A stretch of 64,000 nt of DNA from Microbacterium oleivorans (GCF_001644225.1 NZ_LSTV01000001.1:1304005-1368004), one strand, 5' to 3'. Counted from the stretch's first letter, positions 9,064 to 17,465 are shown. The notes: generated by a model from the letters alone, not told the origin. Translations and numbers: made by a program.

Positions 9064-10019
9064 GACGCCTCCTTCACTCGCTCTGCCGCACGCAGACGCA
9101 CCGGTGTGGCGCGCGGGTTGCGGGACTTCTCTTCGTCTGATGCCACTTCGGCGCCCTTGGTGAGGAGGCGGAAGCGGGGGGCGTGCTCGGGCGGTTCGAT
9201 CGGGAGGCCCGCCGGCGCCGTGGACCGCGTCGCCTCGGCGAACACCCGCTTGACGAGGCGGTCCTCGAGGGACTGGTACGACATGACGACGATGCGACCG
9301 CCGACGGGCAGGATGCCGAGGGCCGCGGGCAGTGCGCGCTCGAGGACCGCGAGCTCGCCGTTGACCTCGATGCGCAGCGCCTGGAACACACGCTTTGCGG
9401 GGTGACCGCTGCGCTCGCGCTGCACGGCCACGGGCGTCGCGGCGATGAGGATCTCGACGAGGCGCGCGGAGCGATCGATGGGCGCCTCCTGGCGCGCGGC
9501 GATGATGGCGCGGGCGTACCGGCCCGCGAGCTTCTCCTCGCCGTACCGCTCGAAGATGCGCCGGAGGTCGCCCTCACCGTAGGTGGCGACGATGTCGGCC
9601 GCCGTGGTCGCGGCGGTCTGGTCCATCCGCATGTCGAGCGGGGCATCCTTCGCGTAGGCGAACCCGCGCTCCGCCTCGTCGAGCTGGAGGGAGGACACCC
9701 CCAGGTCGAACAGGATGCCATCGACCTTCGTCGCGCCGGCGCTGCGCACCGCCTCGGCGATGTCGTCGTACACGGTGTGGACGAGGGTCACGCGATCCCC
9801 GAACCGGGCGAGCCGCTCCCCCGCGATCCGAAGGGCGTCGGTGTCGCGGTCGAGGCCGATCAACCGCGCCTGGGGGAAGCGCTCCAGGAGCGCTTCGGAG
9901 TGGCCGCCCATGCCCTCGGTGGCGTCGACGACGACGGCGCCGTCGCGCTGGAGCGCGGGTGCGAGCAGCTCGACGCAGCGGTCGAGGAGGACGGGGGTGT
10001 GGATGTCGTCGTAGGCCAT
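9060..10019 (-). CDS. rsmH: 16S rRNA (cytosine(1402)-N(4))-methyltransferase
   Basis: RsmH (MraW) N4-methylates C1402 of 16S rRNA using SAM. The 319-aa protein starts [19 protein letters not shown], which matches the family start HxPVLL. It then has the SAM-binding loop [36 protein letters not shown], and the C-terminal motif [19 protein letters not shown]. An in-frame ATG 42 nt upstream (10061), with GGAG close before it, would add 14 residues; the ATG at 10019 is preferred because the family begins just before HTPVLL. The gene is separated from mraZ by 104 bp. Confidence 0.95.
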   Translation of the reverse strand: MAYDDIHTPVLLDRCVELLAPALQRDGAVVVDATEGMGGHSEALLERFPQARLIGLDRDTDALRIAGERLARFGDRVTLVHTVYDDIAEAVRSAGATKVDGILFDLGVSSLQLDEAERGFAYAKDAPLDMRMDQTAATTAADIVATYGEGDLRRIFERYGEEKLAGRYARAIIAARQEAPIDRSARLVEILIAATPVAVQRERSGHPAKRVFQALRIEVNGELAVLERALPAALGILPVGGRIVVMSYQSLEDRLVKRVFAEATRSTAPAGLPIEPPEHAPRFRLLTKGAEVASDEEKSRNPRATPVRLRAAERVKEAS

Positions 10020-10123
10020 GGTGCGTTCGGTTCTGCAGAGGCCCTCGGCCCCGATCCCCATCCGCTCCGACCTGGCGCCGGGGAAGTGCGTCAGGGCGAG
10101 CGGCTGGGAGTCGCGGTCGAGGA
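10020..10123 (-). other. mraZ-rsmH intergenic region
   Basis: This is a 104-bp spacer between two co-directional genes. I see no hairpin with a T-tract and no convincing TAnnnT promoter, so read-through from the mraZ promoter is likely. It could hold the 5' extension of rsmH if the upstream ATG is used. Confidence 0.4.
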
Positions 10124-10555
10124 TCAGAAGAGTCCCGGGATCACCTCCTGCTCCATGTCCGAGTACGTGTCTTCGTTGCTGTCCGCGTAGGCGTTCCAGG
10201 CGTCGGCGTTCCAGATCTCGGCGTGCGCGCCGACACCCGTCACGACGAGTTCGCGCTCCAGAGCCGCGTAGGTCCGCAGGTGCGGCGGGATCGTGATCCG
10301 GTTCTGCGAATCGGGCTTCTCCGCACTCGCGCCGGAGAGGAACATGCGCTGGAAGTCGCGCGCCTGCTTGTTGGTCAGGGGTGCTTCGCGGATGCGCTCG
10401 TACACCCGCTCGAACTCCGCCGAGCTGAAGACGTAGAGGCAGCGCTCCTGGCCGCGGGTGATCACGACGCCGGGGCCGAGGTCGTCGCGGAACTTCGCCG
10501 GCAGGATGACCCGGCCTTTGTCGTCCAGCTTCGGGGTGTGGGTGCCCAACAACAT
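10124..10555 (-). CDS. mraZ: Transcriptional regulator MraZ
   Basis: MraZ is a DNA-binding repressor or modulator of the dcw operon. The 143-aa protein has two SpoVT-AbrB-like half-domains, each with the DxxxR signature: [17 protein letters not shown] (about 10-26) and [19 protein letters not shown] (about 84-102). The ATG at 10555 ([15 protein letters not shown]) is the family start, with GGGGGTGA upstream; longer in-frame ORFs run through the promoter. It is the first gene of the division cluster, and its own candidate binding boxes lie about 40 nt upstream. Confidence 0.96.
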   Translation of the reverse strand: MLLGTHTPKLDDKGRVILPAKFRDDLGPGVVITRGQERCLYVFSSAEFERVYERIREAPLTNKQARDFQRMFLSGASAEKPDSQNRITIPPHLRTYAALERELVVTGVGAHAEIWNADAWNAYADSNEDTYSDMEQEVIPGLF

Positions 10556-10594
10556 CGTTCGGTCACCCCCTTCGTCCGGCCCGCTCCAGGATGA

Positions 10595-10620
10595 CGCCAC
10601 TTTACTCCACTTTCCTCCAC
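10595..10620 (-). promoter_or_regulatory. MraZ-type operator: three 10-bp-spaced boxes
   Basis: Reading the minus strand, three hexamers GTGGAG, GTGGAG and GTGGCG follow one another with 4-nt spacers GAAA and TAAA, so the repeat is exactly 10 bp. The last two units read AAAGTGGAGT and AAAGTGGCGT. MraZ is known to bind tandem G-rich boxes about 10 bp apart upstream of its own gene, and the mycoplasma consensus AAAGTG plus three spacer bases fits well. A TAAAGT hexamer at 10604-10599 could be the -10 element, so bound MraZ would cover the promoter. Confidence 0.82.
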
Positions 10621-10714
10621 TCCGCGATAGATTCCCGCCCCCGATGCGCTCCGGTCTGCCCTCGCCGGTGTCGGCCGCGCCGGGCGCCCCCGCCCGGGCA
10701 CCCTGCGAGGGCAC

Positions 10715-10744
10715 AAAAAAAGCACCGACCCGGAGGTCGGTGCT
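10715..10744 (-). terminator. Rho-independent terminator of the DUF3040 gene
   Basis: A perfect 10-bp stem, AGCACCGACC paired with GGTCGGTGCT, has a 4-nt loop and is followed on the minus strand by a run of T (10720-10715). This is the clearest U-tract terminator in the window. It ends the transcript of the 125-aa DUF3040 gene and insulates the mraZ promoter from it. Confidence 0.9.
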
Positions 10745-10750
10745 TCAGGA

Positions 10751-10766
10751 GTGGAGGGGTGTGGAG
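10751..10766 (+). promoter_or_regulatory. Possible second MraZ-like box pair
   Basis: On the plus strand GTGGAG occurs twice with a 4-nt spacer GGGT, the same 10-bp period as the operator before mraZ but in opposite orientation and about 130 bp further upstream. It lies between the DUF3040 stop codon and its terminator. It lacks the AAA preceding the better boxes, so it may be chance. Confidence 0.35.
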
Positions 10767-10774
10767 GACTCAGA

Positions 10775-11152
10775 TCATCGATCGTCGTTGCGTCGATCCC
10801 ACCGGTCGTTCATGCGGTCCATGAAGGAGGCGGATGCCGGCGCCTTCGCGGCGCGCGGCTTTCGCGACCCCGACGCCGCGCGGGCGGCTGCGGCACCCTT
10901 GGCCGGAGTGAAGGCCAGGACGACACCGCCCACCATCACGACGAAGGCGATGACGCCGATGACGATGAGGGACGTGGCCACGCCGACGACGAGCCCGGCG
11001 ATACCGAGGAGGACGATGACGGACCCGTAGACGATGTTGCGATAGCTGAGGGGGGCCGCGCCCCGGTCCGCGCTGACAACATCGGCGTCGTTGCGCATGA
11101 GATGGCGTTCCATCTCGTCCAGCAGACGCTGCTCCTGCTCTGACAGTGGCAT
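10775..11152 (-). CDS. DUF3040 family membrane protein
   Basis: The 125-aa protein begins MPLSEQEQRLLDEMERHL, the hallmark N-terminus of the actinobacterial DUF3040 family. It has two adjacent transmembrane helices (about 41-58 and 60-82), then a basic, Ala/Lys/Arg-rich cytoplasmic tail (ARAASGSRKPRAAKAPA...MNDRWDRRNDD). Function is unknown. The ATG at 11152 has AAGGGGG closely upstream. It is divergent from idsA and precedes mraZ on the same strand, but a strong terminator separates it from the dcw operon. Confidence 0.88.
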   Translation of the reverse strand: MPLSEQEQRLLDEMERHLMRNDADVVSADRGAAPLSYRNIVYGSVIVLLGIAGLVVGVATSLIVIGVIAFVVMVGGVVLAFTPAKGAAAARAASGSRKPRAAKAPASASFMDRMNDRWDRRNDDR

Positions 11153-11200
11153 GCATCCCCCTTGGGTCGGTCCATCAAGTGTACGCGTGCGCGCGATCAC

Positions 11201-11206
11201 TAGGCT
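11201..11206 (+). promoter_or_regulatory. -10 element of idsA (leaderless)
   Basis: TAGGCT ends 6 nt before the GTG start at 11213, leaving no room for a ribosome binding site. Transcription would start at or near the first base of the start codon. Confidence 0.65.
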
Positions 11207-11212
11207 AGGCCC

Positions 11213-12310
11213 GTGTCCTCTTCCCCCGACCCGATCGTGGCCGTTTCCCAGCGAGTCGAGAGGTTCCTGCAGGCGCAGCGCGATGCGGTCGCGGATTTCG
11301 GCGAGGAGGCCCGGTCGTTCGTGGATTCCGGCGCCGCCGCCGCCACTGGCGGGAAGGGCTTCCGCGCCCGCTTCTGCCTCGCCGGATGGCGCGCGGTGGC
11401 CACGGCCGAGGCGCCCGCGCCCGGCCACGTGCCGGAGGTCGTGACCGCTGCATCCGCGGCATTGGAGGTCTTCCACGCCGCCGCCCTCGTGCACGACGAC
11501 GTCATCGACCGTTCCGACACCCGTCGAGGGCGCCCCGCCGCCCACCGCGCCTGGGAGGCGGCGCACCGCGCAGGCCGCTGGGCGGGCGACGCGGCGGGCT
11601 TCGGCACGTCGGCGGCCATTCTCCTGGGCGACCTCCTCGTGGCGTGGAGCGACGACCTCCTCGAAGAGGGCCTGCTGGCCGCCGAACCGACCGCCGCCGC
11701 CCGCGCGCGCGCCGAGTTCGCCCGCATGCGGCGGGAGGTCACCGTGGGTCAGTTCCTCGACATCGCCGAGGAGTCGGTCCATGTGGTCGTGCCCGTCGAC
11801 ACGCACCCCGACCGCGCCCTGCGCGTGGCGTCTCTGAAATCCGCGCGCTACAGCGTGCAGCATCCCCTCCAGCTCGGCGCGGTACTCGCGGGCGCGGACG
11901 ACGACCAGTACGCCGCCCTCGCCGCGTTCGGTCACCCCGTCGGCCTCGCCTTCCAGCTACGGGACGACGTGCTCGGCGTCTTCGGCGACACGACCGTCAC
12001 GGGCAAGCCCGTCGGAGACGACCTGCGCGAAGGCAAACGGACGCTGCTCGTCGCCTACACCCGGGCCGCCCTGGCACCGGGGGCCCTCGCCGTCTTCGAC
12101 GAGCTGATCGGCGACCGGGACCTGACGCCCGAACAGGTGTCGCACCTGCAGCAGACCATCGTCGACACCGGTGCGCTCGCGCGCGTCGAGGATCGGATCA
12201 CGGGATGGGCGGCCGAGGCCGACCGCGCCCTCCGCGGCGAACGCCTGGGCCACGCAGCGGTCAGCGAACTCCGCGACCTGGCGCGCGCGGCGACCGTTCG
12301 CACCGCCTGA
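11213..12310 (+). CDS. idsA: Polyprenyl (geranylgeranyl-type) diphosphate synthase
   Basis: This is an all-alpha trans-isoprenyl diphosphate synthase that condenses IPP with allylic diphosphates. The 365-aa protein carries the first Asp-rich motif in VHDDVIDRSDTRRG (about 94-106) and the second in QLRDDVLGVFGD (about 248-259), plus TGKPVGDDLREGKRTLL. The product chain length cannot be read with confidence. The position next to an Rv2175c-like gene and a PknL-like kinase matches M. tuberculosis idsA2 (Rv2173). The mycobacterial mptA mannosyltransferase that normally follows is absent. The start is GTG at 11213, leaderless. Confidence 0.92.
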   Translation: MSSSPDPIVAVSQRVERFLQAQRDAVADFGEEARSFVDSGAAAATGGKGFRARFCLAGWRAVATAEAPAPGHVPEVVTAASAALEVFHAAALVHDDVIDRSDTRRGRPAAHRAWEAAHRAGRWAGDAAGFGTSAAILLGDLLVAWSDDLLEEGLLAAEPTAAARARAEFARMRREVTVGQFLDIAEESVHVVVPVDTHPDRALRVASLKSARYSVQHPLQLGAVLAGADDDQYAALAAFGHPVGLAFQLRDDVLGVFGDTTVTGKPVGDDLREGKRTLLVAYTRAALAPGALAVFDELIGDRDLTPEQVSHLQQTIVDTGALARVEDRITGWAAEADRALRGERLGHAAVSELRDLARAATVRTA

Positions 12311-12331
12311 GCGACGACCGCCCCGGCGTGC

Positions 12332-12347
12332 GACCCCGCGAGGGGTC
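12332..12347. terminator. Weak hairpin between convergent idsA and Rv2175c-like gene
   Basis: GACCCC and GGGGTC pair around a GCGA loop in the 35-bp gap between convergent genes; the right arm touches the stop codon of the minus-strand gene. There is no T-tract. It could act as a short bidirectional terminator. Confidence 0.4.
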
Positions 12348-12690
12348 AGGCCAAGGACTGTGCGACGCGACGGACTTCGCTCTTACGTCCCTGTCGGAGG
12401 GCATCGATCGGAGCGACGCCGATCGAGTCCTCGGGCGCCAGCAGCCAATCGATCGCCTCGTCGTCCGAGAACCCCGCGTCCTGCAGGACGATGATCGTCC
12501 CCCGGAGTGCGGAGATCGGAGATCCGTCCATGAGGAAGACGGATGGGACCCGGGGCGCCCCGAATCGCCGCGACGCGATCAGCTGGTGCTCGTCGAGCAT
12601 CCGGCGCACGCGCCCGAGGGGTTCGCCGGTCAGCTCGACCAGCTCGGGAAGACTCAGCCAATCAGTGGACACGGTCGCGTCAGAACTCAC
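12346..12690 (-). CDS. Rv2175c-like small DNA-binding protein
   Basis: The 114-aa protein begins MSSDATVSTDWLSLPELVELTGEPLGRVRRMLDEHQL, a winged-helix/MerR-like HTH. It continues with FLMDGSPISALRGTIIVLQDAGFSDDEAIDWLL and ends RKSEVRRVAQSLA. These segments match the actinobacterial Rv2175c family. In M. tuberculosis Rv2175c is a substrate of the kinase PknL encoded beside it, and phosphorylation reduces DNA binding; an N-terminal Thr (T7 here) could be the equivalent acceptor. The start is GTG at 12690, with GATAGT 6 nt upstream suggesting a leaderless mRNA. Confidence 0.85.
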   Translation of the reverse strand: MSSDATVSTDWLSLPELVELTGEPLGRVRRMLDEHQLIASRRFGAPRVPSVFLMDGSPISALRGTIIVLQDAGFSDDEAIDWLLAPEDSIGVAPIDALRQGRKSEVRRVAQSLA

Positions 12691-12827
12691 CTCTCCACTA
12701 TCGCATCCGCGCCGCCGCAGCGTTTATCACACCAGTCACATGCGCCTCATCCATTGACACCAGCAACACGGCCGTGGCACGGTTCTGCGGGGGGATCGAC
12801 GAGCTAGGACCGAACGAAGGAACACCT

Positions 12828-14027
12828 GTGCGCCGTAACGACCTCCTGTCCACCGCCCTGCGCGACAAGCGCACCCCTGCCGTCATCGGCTCGATAGCAC
12901 TCTCGATGTCGCTCCTGCCGATGGACGCCGCACAGGCCGAGGAGCACCGGCGGAATACCCCGGAACCCGTCGCGTCCAGATCCGCGACCGAGTCCGCCAC
13001 CGCGGCCACCGTCGTCGGCAGCCCGGCGGCGCGGAAGGCCGTGAAGACCCACGTCGTCGCCCGGGGCGACACGGTCAGCGCCATCGCCGCGGCGAACGGC
13101 GTGCGCACCGCCGATGTCCTGGCCTGGAACGGCCTGAGCTGGCGGTCGATCATCCGACCCGGTGACGTCCTCCGTCTCGGCCCGAAGAGCTCGGGGCGGG
13201 ATGCCGGGCGCACACCGGCAGCGGCGGCTCCGGCATCCACCTACACGGTGAAACGCGGCGACACCCTCTGGTCCATCGCCACCCGCCACGGCATGGGCGT
13301 CGCCGCCCTCGCTCGGGCCAACGGACTGGGATCGTCGACGATGATCCACCCGGGGCAGAAGCTGACGATCAGGTCGGTGGCCGTCACTCCTGCCGCCGCC
13401 TCCCGCCCCAGCGCACCCCGACCCGAGAAGGCTGGCCCCGTGCATGAGGTGTCCGCGGGCGAGACGCTCTGGGCGATCGCGAAGCGCAGCGGGGTCAGCC
13501 TCGGGCGCCTTCTCGCGGCCAACGGCCTGGACGAGGGCTCGATCATCTATCCGGGGCAGAAGCTCCGCATCCCGACCGCCGCGGCGCCCTCCCCCGCATC
13601 GAGTGGCGCGGCGCCCGTCGCCCTGGACGCCGAGCAGATCGCCAACGTCAAGACGATCATCGCGGTCGGACGCGAGCGCGGCGTCTCGCGGGACGGCATC
13701 GCGATCGCCCTGGCGACGGCGATGGTGGAGTCCTGGATCCGCAACCTCGACGGCGGCGACCGCGACTCGGTCGGCCTCTTCCAGCAGCGCCCGAGCGCGG
13801 GCTGGGGCTCGGTGGCCGAGATCCGCGACCCGCGACGGTCCGCGGCCGCGTTCTACGGCGGCTCCGCAGACCCCAACGGCGACCGGACCCGCGGCCTGCT
13901 CGACATCGAAGGGTGGGAGGACATGGCCTTCGGCGACGCCGCCCAGGCCGTGCAGATCTCCGCCTACCCCGAGCGGTACGGCCCCTGGGAGGCGCAGGCG
14001 TATCGCTGGCTCGAGACGTACGGGTGA
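12828..14027 (+). CDS. Secreted triple-LysM protein with C-terminal transglycosylase-like domain
   Basis: The 399-aa protein has a basic N-terminus and a hydrophobic segment (PAVIGSIALSMSLLPMDAAQA, about 17-37) that looks like a signal peptide. Three LysM repeats follow at about 74-117, 138-182 and 205-249, each starting in the style of VKRGDTLWSIA and ending IHPGQKLTI. A C-terminal domain (about 265-399) reads AIALATAMVESWIRNLDGGDRDSVGLFQQRP, where the Glu in MVES is the likely catalytic acid. Expected role: peptidoglycan binding and cleavage outside the cell. The GTG at 12828 has GAAGGAA 5 nt upstream; the longer in-frame extension lacks coding character. It sits beside a PASTA kinase. Confidence 0.85.
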   Translation: MRRNDLLSTALRDKRTPAVIGSIALSMSLLPMDAAQAEEHRRNTPEPVASRSATESATAATVVGSPAARKAVKTHVVARGDTVSAIAAANGVRTADVLAWNGLSWRSIIRPGDVLRLGPKSSGRDAGRTPAAAAPASTYTVKRGDTLWSIATRHGMGVAALARANGLGSSTMIHPGQKLTIRSVAVTPAAASRPSAPRPEKAGPVHEVSAGETLWAIAKRSGVSLGRLLAANGLDEGSIIYPGQKLRIPTAAAPSPASSGAAPVALDAEQIANVKTIIAVGRERGVSRDGIAIALATAMVESWIRNLDGGDRDSVGLFQQRPSAGWGSVAEIRDPRRSAAAFYGGSADPNGDRTRGLLDIEGWEDMAFGDAAQAVQISAYPERYGPWEAQAYRWLETYG

Positions 14028-14087
14028 TTTCCTCGGCCGACCGGCTCCGGGGGTGAGGCGTTACCCGGGCTCGCAGGGTCAGCTCCG

Positions 14088-14093
14088 TAGACT
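14088..14093 (+). promoter_or_regulatory. -10 element of the PASTA kinase gene (leaderless)
   Basis: TAGACT ends 6 nt before the GTG at 14100 and no Shine-Dalgarno sequence is present. The same hexamer serves the acyl-CoA ligase gene (19253-19258) and the parA-der operon (54833-54828). Confidence 0.65.
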
Positions 14094-14099
14094 TCTGAC

Positions 14100-16058
14100 G
14101 TGAACGCCACCCCGCAGACCGACCCGCTGATCGGCCGCCTGGTCGACAGCCGGTACCGGGTCCGCGGGCGCATCGCCCGGGGCGGCATGGCCACCGTGTA
14201 CGTCGCGACGGACCTGAGGCTCGAGCGGCGCGTCGCGCTCAAGGTGATGCACGGCCACCTCTCCGACGACACCGTCTTCCAGAATCGCTTCATCCAGGAA
14301 GCACGGTCGGCCGCGCGGCTCGCCGACCCCCACGTCGTCAACGTCTTCGATCAGGGCCAGGACGGCGAGATGGCGTATCTCGTCATGGAGTACCTCCCCG
14401 GGATCACCCTGCGGGAGCTGCTGCGCGAGCAGAAGCGCCTCACGCTCCCGCAGACGATCACGATCATGGATGCGATCCTGTCCGGTCTCTCGGCGGCGCA
14501 CCGCGCGGGGATCGTGCACCGCGACGTGAAACCCGAGAACGTCCTGCTGGCCGAGGACGGCCGCATCAAGATCGGCGACTTCGGCCTCGCCCGTGCGACG
14601 AGCGCGAACACCGCCACCGGACAGATGCTGCTCGGGACGATCGCCTACCTGGCGCCCGAGCTGGTGACGCGGGGGACGGCGGACGCCCGCAGCGACATCT
14701 ACGCGCTCGGCATCATGCTCTACGAGATGCTCGCGGGCGAACAGCCTTACAAGGGCGAGCAGCCGATGCAGATCGCCTACCAGCACGCGACCCACTCGGT
14801 TCCGCGCCCGAGCGTGAAGAACCCCTCGGTTCCGGAGCAGCTCGACGAGCTCGTGCTGTGGGCCACCGAGCGCTCCCCCGAGGACCGCCCGAACGACGCG
14901 CGCGAGATGCTCGAGCGCCTGCGCGAGATCGAGAAGCAGCTGGGCGTGTTCCCGCAGGTGGTGCGCTCCACCCCCACCGGGACGAAGGTCGTCGTCGACG
15001 ACTCGCTCGACTCCGACGAGGTGACCCGCGTCATGCCCGGCACCTTCACGGCGCCGAGCGTCACGACGGAGGTCGACAACGCGACCCGCCTGCGGCGACG
15101 CACGCACCGCAACGCGGTCAGGGGCGGCTGGCTGCTCGCCGTGGTCCTCGTGCTGGCCGCCGGTGCCGGCCTGGCGGGGTGGTGGTTCGGCAGCGGTCCC
15201 GGATCGCTCGTCGCCGTCCCGACGGTGGCCGGGATGAGTTTCGACGACGCCGAGGACCTGCTGGCCGAGAACACCCTCGTCGCGCGCCGCGATGACGTCC
15301 ACAGCCTGGAGGTCCCCGCCGGGGAGGCGATCGGGACGGACCCCGGCACCGGCGAGTTCGTCGACCGCGACTCCCCGGTGACCGTGCAGATCTCCGCCGG
15401 TCCCGCCACCGCCGAGCTGCCGGCTCTGCAGGACCGGGCACGCGCCGAGGTCGAATCGCTCCTGGCGGAGAACAGCATCACGGTCGCCGAGACCAAGAAC
15501 TACTTCACGAGCTTCGCCGCGGACCGGGTCGTCCGCGTCTACGTCACGCAGGCGGGATCGCCGGATCCGGTCGAATGCACTGAGGGCTGCTCGGTCCTGC
15601 AGGGCTCGACGGCGGAACTCCGCGTCTCGCTCGGCCCGCTTCCCGACGTCGCCGGAACGCCGGCGGACGAGGCCGCGAAGACCCTGCGGGACGTGGGAAT
15701 GGAGGTCGAGGAGACCCGCGAGTACAGCAACGACGTCGCCGACGACCTCGTCATCCGCGTCGACGATCGACCCGGCGGCGGCTCTTGGCAGCAGGGCGAG
15801 AAGCTGACGCTCGTCGTCTCCGACGGCCCGCGCCCCGTCGAGGTGCCCAACGTCGTCGGCGAGACGGTGCGTACCGCCGTCGACCGGTTGCAGTCGGCCG
15901 GATTCGAGGTCAACCCGAACATCGAGGACCTCGAACTCCCGCTCGGCGGACGCTACTGGGACGTCTACCGGGTGCAGGCCATGACCCCGGACGGCGGGAC
16001 GCTGCAGCGCCCCGGGACGACCGTCAGCCTCACACCGCAATTCCAGCCCTTCGGCTGA
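14100..16058 (+). CDS. pknL: Serine/threonine protein kinase with four PASTA repeats (PknL locus)
   Basis: The 652-aa transmembrane Ser/Thr kinase has its kinase domain at about 18-280, with RIARGGMATVYVA, VALKVM (Lys), HRDVKPENV (catalytic loop, about 139-147), GDFGLAR (about 159) and GTIAYLAPE. A juxtamembrane linker precedes one membrane helix (about 341-362). Four extracellular PASTA-like repeats begin near 371, 437, 516 and 581. Such kinases sense muropeptides or lipid II and control division. Locus and neighbours match mycobacterial pknL, but the M. tuberculosis PknL has no PASTA repeats, so this is PknB-like in structure. Repeat 2 carries two close cysteines (VECTEGCS). Confidence 0.92.
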   Translation: MNATPQTDPLIGRLVDSRYRVRGRIARGGMATVYVATDLRLERRVALKVMHGHLSDDTVFQNRFIQEARSAARLADPHVVNVFDQGQDGEMAYLVMEYLPGITLRELLREQKRLTLPQTITIMDAILSGLSAAHRAGIVHRDVKPENVLLAEDGRIKIGDFGLARATSANTATGQMLLGTIAYLAPELVTRGTADARSDIYALGIMLYEMLAGEQPYKGEQPMQIAYQHATHSVPRPSVKNPSVPEQLDELVLWATERSPEDRPNDAREMLERLREIEKQLGVFPQVVRSTPTGTKVVVDDSLDSDEVTRVMPGTFTAPSVTTEVDNATRLRRRTHRNAVRGGWLLAVVLVLAAGAGLAGWWFGSGPGSLVAVPTVAGMSFDDAEDLLAENTLVARRDDVHSLEVPAGEAIGTDPGTGEFVDRDSPVTVQISAGPATAELPALQDRARAEVESLLAENSITVAETKNYFTSFAADRVVRVYVTQAGSPDPVECTEGCSVLQGSTAELRVSLGPLPDVAGTPADEAAKTLRDVGMEVEETREYSNDVADDLVIRVDDRPGGGSWQQGEKLTLVVSDGPRPVEVPNVVGETVRTAVDRLQSAGFEVNPNIEDLELPLGGRYWDVYRVQAMTPDGGTLQRPGTTVSLTPQFQPFG

Positions 16059-16085
16059 TCTCCGGCATCCGTTCTTCGCAGACGA

Positions 16086-16120
16086 CGAGGGCCCGGCGGT
16101 CGATCCCCGCCGGGCCCTCG
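16086..16120. terminator. Bidirectional terminator between kinase and aroG
   Basis: A perfect 14-bp GC-rich stem, CGAGGGCCCGGCGG with CCGCCGGGCCCTCG, has a 7-nt loop and lies between convergent genes. It has no T-tract, as is common in high-GC actinobacteria. Confidence 0.82.
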
Positions 16121-16130
16121 TGTCGCCTCG

Positions 16131-17459
16131 TCAGCGGTTGCCGAGCTCCTCGGCGACGAGGAAGGCGAGCTCGAGCGACTGCATGTGGTTCAGCCGCGGG
16201 TCGCACAGCGACTCGTAACGCGTCGCGAGGGTCGCCTCGTCGATCATTTCGGAACCGCCTAGGCACTCGGTCACGTCGTCGCCCGTGAGCTCGACGTGGA
16301 TGCCACCCGGGAACGTACCGACCGCGCGATGCGCCTCGAAGAAGCCGCGCACCTCGTCGACGACGTCGTCGAAGCGACGCGTCTTGTAGCCGGTCGGCGT
16401 CGTGATGCCGTTGCCGTGCATCGGGTCGGTCACCCAGAGCGGCGTGGCACCGGCATCCTTCACCGCTTCGAGCAGCGGCGGGAGCGCGTCGCGGATCTTG
16501 CCGGCGCCCATCCGCGTGATGAAAGTGAGCCGCCCCGGCTCGCGCTCGGGGTCGAGCTTGTCGATGAGGGCCAAGGCGGTCTCGGGCGACGTGCTCGGTC
16601 CGAGCTTGACCCCGATGGGGTTGCGGATCTTCGAGAAGTAGTCGACGTGGGCGCCGTCGAGGTCGCGGGTGCGCTCCCCGATCCACAGGAAGTGCGCCGA
16701 CGTGTTGTACGGCGTGTCCGTGCGCGAGTCGATGCGCGTCATCGGGTGCTCGTAGTCCATGAGCAGACCCTCGTGACCGGTGTAGAACTCCACACCGCGC
16801 AGCTCGTCGAAGTTCGCCCCGGCGGCCTCCATGAACTTGATGGCCCGGTCGATCTCGCCCGCGAGACGCTCGTAACGCTGGTTCGCGGGGTTCTTCGCGA
16901 AGCCCTGGTTCCAGCTGTGCACCTCGCGGAGGTCCGCGAACCCGCCCTGCGTGAAGGCGCGGATGAGGTTCAGCGTCGACGCCGCCGTGTGGTACCCCTT
17001 CAGGAGCCGCTGCGGGTCGGCGGTGCGCGAGGCCTCGGTGAAGTCGTAGCCGTTGACGATGTCGCCGCGGTACGCGGGCAGGGTGACGTCGCCGCGCGTC
17101 TCGGTGTCGCTCGAGCGCGGCTTGGCGAACTGGCCCGCCATGCGCCCCATCTTCACGACCGGCATCGACGCGCCGTAGGTGAGGACGACGGCCATCTGCA
17201 GGACCGTCTTGATGCGGTTGCGGATCTGCTGCGCCGTGGCCCCCGCGAAGGTCTCGGCGCAGTCGCCGCCCTGCAGCAGGAAGGCCTGACCGGCGGCGGC
17301 GTTCGCCAGGCGGGCGCGGAGGTTGTCGACCTCGCCGGCGAAGACGAGGGGCGGAAGGGTCGCGATCTCGGCGGAGACGGCGGCGACCGCATCCGCGTCG
17401 GGCCACAACGGCTGCTGCTTGATCGGGAGCGAGCGCCAGTGGTCGAGAGGAGTGGGCAT
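16131..17459 (-). CDS. aroG: 3-deoxy-7-phosphoheptulonate synthase, class II
   Basis: This enzyme condenses PEP with erythrose 4-phosphate, the first shikimate-pathway step. The 442-aa protein is a plant-type (class II) DAHP synthase. It shows FLLQGGDCAETFAG, MAVVLTYGASMPVVKMGRMAGQFAKPRS, RAFTQGGFADLREVHSWN, YTGHEGLLMDYE, KIRNPIGVKLGPSTSPE, WVTDPMHGNGITT and PGGIHVELTGDDVTECLGG. These contain the metal- and substrate-binding Cys, His, Glu and Asp residues. The ATG at 17459 is preceded by TAGAAT 6 nt upstream. Its place beside the PknL-type kinase matches Rv2178c. Confidence 0.97.
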   Translation of the reverse strand: MPTPLDHWRSLPIKQQPLWPDADAVAAVSAEIATLPPLVFAGEVDNLRARLANAAAGQAFLLQGGDCAETFAGATAQQIRNRIKTVLQMAVVLTYGASMPVVKMGRMAGQFAKPRSSDTETRGDVTLPAYRGDIVNGYDFTEASRTADPQRLLKGYHTAASTLNLIRAFTQGGFADLREVHSWNQGFAKNPANQRYERLAGEIDRAIKFMEAAGANFDELRGVEFYTGHEGLLMDYEHPMTRIDSRTDTPYNTSAHFLWIGERTRDLDGAHVDYFSKIRNPIGVKLGPSTSPETALALIDKLDPEREPGRLTFITRMGAGKIRDALPPLLEAVKDAGATPLWVTDPMHGNGITTPTGYKTRRFDDVVDEVRGFFEAHRAVGTFPGGIHVELTGDDVTECLGGSEMIDEATLATRYESLCDPRLNHMQSLELAFLVAEELGNR

Positions 17460-17465
17460 CCGCCA

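Noticed and set aside
12691-12827. A c-di-AMP (ydaO-type) riboswitch before the LysM gene, as seen before some actinobacterial wall-hydrolase genes
   Set aside because: The 137-bp region is short and I could not find the conserved ydaO core. A TTGACA-like hexamer (about 12755) is present but with a poor -10 partner.
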